Source: Campylorhamphus procurvoides
Lineage: Eukaryota; Chordata; Aves; Passeriformes; Dendrocolaptidae
Length of the DNA stretch: 64,000 nt
Assembly: GCA_013396655.1 (NCBI GenBank)
Contig: WBMV01000075.1
Coordinates: 1-64,000 of the forward strand
Direction: 5' to 3'
Below the pieces are notes generated by a model that made no database searches, was not told the origin of the DNA, and worked only from the letters and a program-made list of their open reading frames with translations. Of the stretch, positions 60,307 through 64,000 are shown one piece after another (position 1 is the stretch's first letter; each line of letters starts with the position of its first letter). Position numbers and translations under genes: made by a program.

Positions 60307-60424
60307 NNNNNNNNNNNNNNNNNNNNNNNNNNNNNNNNNNNNNNNNNNNNNNNNNNNNNNNNNNNNNNNNNNNNNNNNNNNNNNNNNNNNNNNNNNNNNN
60401 NNNNNNNNNNNNNNNNNNNNNNNN
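60307..60424. other. Assembly gap, 118 Ns
   Basis: Run of N in the CpG island; the long open frames that cross it are not reliable. Confidence 1.
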
Positions 60425-60514
60425 CCTCCTGCCCGCCAGGTTTCGGGGCGGGCGGCCGCCCTTCCTTTTGTTCCTTCCACGTCATGGAGCAAAATGCCGC
60501 GCCGCGCACGTGGT

Positions 60515-60672
60515 CCGCACACACCCCGCACACAACACCCCGCACAGACCCTGCACGCATCTCGGACACACACCCGCACACGCCCCGCACGGACACCGGC
60601 ACAGACAACCGCAAACATCCCACACAGGCACTCGCACAGACTCCGCACGCATCTCGGACACACCCCGCACAC
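60515..60672. repeat. CpG-rich CACACCCCGCACA minisatellite
   Basis: Irregular repeats of CCCGCACA, GGACACAC and CGCATCTCGGACACAC (twice, about 90 bases apart). Confidence 0.85.
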
Positions 60673-60799
60673 AGCCCGTCCTGGTGCCGCGGGACGGGGC
60701 CCCGCTCAGAGCCCAGAGCCGTAACTTTGCGCCCCGCGGTGGCTTCTTCAGAGACGCAAACTTGGAGGCTCGGCCGCGGCGGCGGAGTTGGGGGGGGGG

Positions 60800-60850
60800 C
60801 GGGGGAGGAGNGGGAGGAGGAGGAGGAGGAGGAGGAAGAGGAGGAAGGGG
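60800..60850. repeat. (GGA)n run
   Basis: GGAGGAGGAGGAGGAGGAGG-type run with one N at 60811, preceded by a G-rich tract. Confidence 0.9.
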
Positions 60851-60859
60851 CGGCAGCAG

Positions 60860-60976
60860 CTCCGCGGGAGCGCAGCGGGGCGGTGCTGTGCGGGGGCGAG
60901 AGGGCCGGGCCGGGCGCGGCGCTGGAGGCGGCCGGAGCAGCGGGAGGAGCAGGGTCGGTGCTGCGGAAGAGCTCCG
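60860..60976 (+). other. GCNT4: Probable non-coding first exon of the downstream gene (3' end only defined)
   Basis: A consensus donor CTCCG|GTAAGA at 60976/60977 sits at the downstream edge of the GC-rich core. The transcription start is unknown; the left coordinate is only nominal. Assignment to GCNT4 is by gene order, not by sequence. Confidence 0.4.
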
Positions 60977-61101
60977 GTAAGAACGCGCCGTGTGTCTCAA
61001 AAGTTAGTTGCGGGGTGATTTTGCGTCTCGGGAGCAGAAGGAGGCAGCGGTGGCCACGGGGCGTCCGGAGTCGGGAATACACCTGCCCGCAGCCCCGCTG
61101 T

Positions 61102-61143
61102 CAGGCGGCTGCCCAGATGTTGCAGGCGGCTGCCCAGATGTTG
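61102..61143. repeat. Two tandem 21-base units
   Basis: CAGGCGGCTGCCCAGATGTT plus G occurs twice in direct succession without mismatch. Confidence 0.95.
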
Positions 61144-64000
61144 CAGCCGCAGAAGCTTTTCTCAGGAGCAGCAGCTACACCACCTTAGAGTTTTGGTAAC
61201 TGAAATCGGGACTGTTGTGATTTTGGCCCTTTTTCGTCTCAGTAAATTGCTAAAAACGTACGTGTTTGTCTGTAGCTGTGTTTGAATGTGCCAAATGCAC
61301 TTAGTCATTTCTTTATTATGGGAAGAGTCTCTTTTTCCTTGTGAGGAAACAAAAATAACAATAATGAGAATTTTTGACACTTATTTTTTTTCCTGGAAGA
61401 AAGAAGGTGTCTGCTTCTCCCTCATTATGTGGTGGACAGATTTGGTAGTACCAGGGAAAGGTTTGAAGGAGGAGACCTTATGGGGAGCCTCCACTGTCCC
61501 ACCTGAGCATCTGCTCCATTGAACATCCTCTAACTTGTTCCAAAGACCTGGCCCGTAAACTAGCCTGTTTCATTTTCAGTTAGGTGCATTTCATTAATAG
61601 TAACATAGTGGAGTGAACAGGAAAGAGCTGTTTGCTCTCTTTCAGACCAGGAACTACAGCAGTTAAGTGACACTGGAAGGCAAAAGACTGACAGCAAGTG
61701 TGAGAAAGTGGGTTTTTACACAATGCTCAAGTCAGGTGTAGAGTGTTCCCACCACCACCCTGACCCCGCACTCCCTGGTCTCTGGACGTCAGAAAACTTA
61801 AGTGAGTTCAAAAATGACTGAATGGAAGAACCCAAAGTTTTGTGAGAAACAGACAGTTGTAACCCCTGTTTCCAGCAACTGCTGAGCTATAAGGAAACAG
61901 AAGCGGAAAGAATGCATGGAGAAGTTGTTCAAGAGTTCTGTTTCCAGGCATCCACTTTCAAATACTTTGAGACAATATCCTATACTGGATGGGCTTTTTT
62001 TTCCATGCATGTAGATTTTATGAGGTCCTAGAAGGGGAAGTGAAATGCTACTACATTTGTGCAACTGCAGTTTCTGATTTTATACATCTGATACTGGTGG
62101 AATTTGGTCCATTTCTTGTGTATATTTCTGTATGCTGCTCATCTGTAAAGGCATATGAAGATTGCCAACAAACTTGGCTAATGCTTTTTGAAACATGCAT
62201 CAGAAATGGGCAATTACTAAGGACTACAATTTTGAAAAGCAGTGATGGTGAGAAGCAGTACATTCAGGGTTCAGTTACTTGTGTTGGCATCCCCTTTATG
62301 CTGGTATTACAGTGGGAGTGCAAGAAATGGGTTCAGACCCTGAAAACTGCTTGTGTACCAGGTTCTACAGGTTTTGTGGATCATAACCTACACATAACCT
62401 ATACATGCTGTTTTCTGGCCTTATATGTCTACATTTTTCTAGCCAGTCGGCAAGCTGTCTGGAGGCATCTTAAACATGCCTTGGTGAGAGGCAAGAGATT
62501 GTATCTCTGAAATTCTTTAGAAGCAATCCAGATGAGTTCAGAAGAATTAAATTTACAGCATTTCTGTAGCTGTTACAGCTACAGAAAGGCGTTAGGAGTC
62601 ATACAGTGACTCCAGCTTTGAGGTCTTCCAGGAAATATTGATAAAAGATCTAAGAGATGCACCAGATGAGTCATAAAAAGCTCATTTCTGCATTACAAAC
62701 AGCAGGGTGCCAATCCAGCAAGGGGGTTACATTTTGCGTAACTGTCAACACTCAGCTCATCAGACCTCTCACCGAAACACTCAGAAATTACAAAGGCTTC
62801 ACCAGGATTTGCAATCTGTGATGCACAGGTCCCTCTCCTTTGAGTACAAGAGAGACAGCTGTGAAGAAAGAGGAGCGTCACGCCCAGGCAGAGGCATCAG
62901 TAAGCAGGTGACAGGGTACATACCAGCCTGACAGAGACCCCCCCATCCTCCTACAGTGTGCTCTCTCGTATTATCTAACTGCAGTGTGGCTTGTCTGGTA
63001 CGTCAGGAACCTGGTACCTGGCCCATGCAGGATTTCCTGGTGCCAGTCAAAGACCTTTTCCTCTCGGATTGACTGTTGCCCTGTGTGCATTTTGGTCGTG
63101 CGTTGTTTGATAGAGGAGCCTTTCTGCATGCTTGGTTTTCCGGGCAAGGACAGGTCAGCACCCTAAATCTTACTCAAAAGATGCACAGCTCTCTGCAGAT
63201 GTTTTCCAGTTTTACATGTGCTGGAAGCTTTTTTCTTACAGGAAATGTTATAAATGCTTAATTTTATTTTATCAATTAATAACATTTGATACAATTGGCC
63301 ACTGTACCCTCCCATCAGACTGAGAAGAGGTGAAGTTGACACAGCTCCTGTCTTGCTCTATGGCATCTTATGCATACAGAGAACACCAAATATTAAGCGG
63401 AGAATCTGGAAGTTGTTCTCTCTGTGTGATTTTGCCATGCTGGGGCCATTGAGCTAAGGCAGAACTCTAGGATCGCATGACACCCAGAGCCCTCTTCAGA
63501 CCTTATGAGGTTCAGCCTATTCCAGTCACAAAAGTACTGTTTATAACTTTGTATGTGCTGGAAGGTTGACGATGAAAAGGAGGCTGGTGTGCAGAGTGTT
63601 TTGGTCAAAATGTGGACAGAGAGGAGGAAAATGCTACATGGGCCTTAGGAGTTACTGCTTCTGTGCCTTCTGTGAAGGAAAATACTGTGATAGTTGTTTG
63701 TGGCATATGCAAACAGTACAGTGTTTAGTTCCTCAAATTTTTTTGTAAGCATTACACACAGAAAAGTTAGGTATAGCCCAAAATGTATTTCTTGCCATGT
63801 AAGAGAGACATTGTATACCCTATGAAGTACGCATCTTATTGGTGAGGCTTTTGACAGAGACTCCTCACATCCCAGTGCTTTCCTGCCGCTCCTCAAGTCC
63901 TTTTCAGCGTGCTGTAGAAGTAAATTAGGTTGCTTTGATGTGATCTGTTCTTTTTTATGATGTTCTTTCCTCCCTCCCTTCTTGGTGCTTAGAAATGCTA
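61144..64000. other. Probable first intron of the downstream gene
   Basis: No recognised gene or repeat. The open frame at 61989-62510 (173 codons) shows no recognisable domain and irregular composition. It is listed here only as a stretch without gene evidence. Confidence 0.5.

Larger units (their letters stand above)
59818..61080. promoter_or_regulatory. CpG island, probable promoter of the downstream gene (GCNT4 by gene order)
   Basis: GC content and CpG frequency jump here compared with the AT-rich surroundings, with CCGCGCAC, GGGCGGC and GGGGCGGGG-type boxes. No TATA box stands out. In mammals GCNT4 follows ANKRD31 in the same orientation, so this fits its promoter. The GCNT4 coding exon was not found inside the window. 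Confidence 0.7.

Noticed and set aside
59960..61188. Several overlapping open frames of 170-296 codons on both strands in the CpG island
   Set aside because: They cross a run of Ns and low-complexity GC-rich repeats where stops are rare; all frames are open by composition.
61989..62510. Open frame of 173 codons on the + strand after the CpG island
   Set aside because: No recognisable domain, no good splice or promoter context, and it does not match GCNT4. Length is within chance for a 64 kb AT-rich window.

Overview
This is vertebrate nuclear DNA, almost certainly from a bird. The window holds CR1 LINE fragments (the main avian interspersed repeat), solo LTRs of avian endogenous retrovirus types, long AT-rich introns with GT-AG splice sites and one GC-rich CpG island. 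One LTR opens with a sequence I associate with neoavian, especially passerine, genomes. The species cannot be named from the sequence alone.

Positions 1-56754 on the + strand are nearly all one gene, which I recognise as ANKRD31 (ankyrin repeat domain 31), a meiotic protein that works with REC114 in programmed DNA double-strand break formation. I rebuilt 27 exons by hand from reading frame, splice sites and phase. The first exon is cut by the window start, so the start codon lies outside. The visible exons encode about 1,500 residues. In order they give an acidic N-terminal region (exons 1-9), a first ankyrin block (exons 10-12), a basic linker (13-15), a second ankyrin block (16-18), a linker and coiled coil (19-22), a RAMA domain split over exons 22-24, a Ser/Thr-rich tail (25-26) and a short terminal exon (27) that resembles the REC114-binding end of the mammalian protein. 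All phases agree except at exon 6, where an exon or boundary is unresolved. No frameshift or premature stop appears in the main chain, so the gene looks functional.

Repeats within the gene are CR1 pieces at about 10.9-12.0, 21.7-22.3, 30.8-32.3, 42.1-44.5 and 50.1-50.4 kb, and LTRs at about 11.2-12.0, 26.9-27.5 and 42.3-43.2 kb. Two exact duplications (498 bp and 302 bp) are bordered by Ns and look like assembly errors.

From 56.8 to 59.8 kb I see no gene. At 59.8-61.1 kb a CpG island contains a probable non-coding first exon on the + strand with a donor at 60976/60977. From vertebrate gene order (HMGCR, ANKRD31, GCNT4) it is probably the GCNT4 promoter, with the coding exon beyond the window. 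The rest, to 64000, appears to be its first intron.
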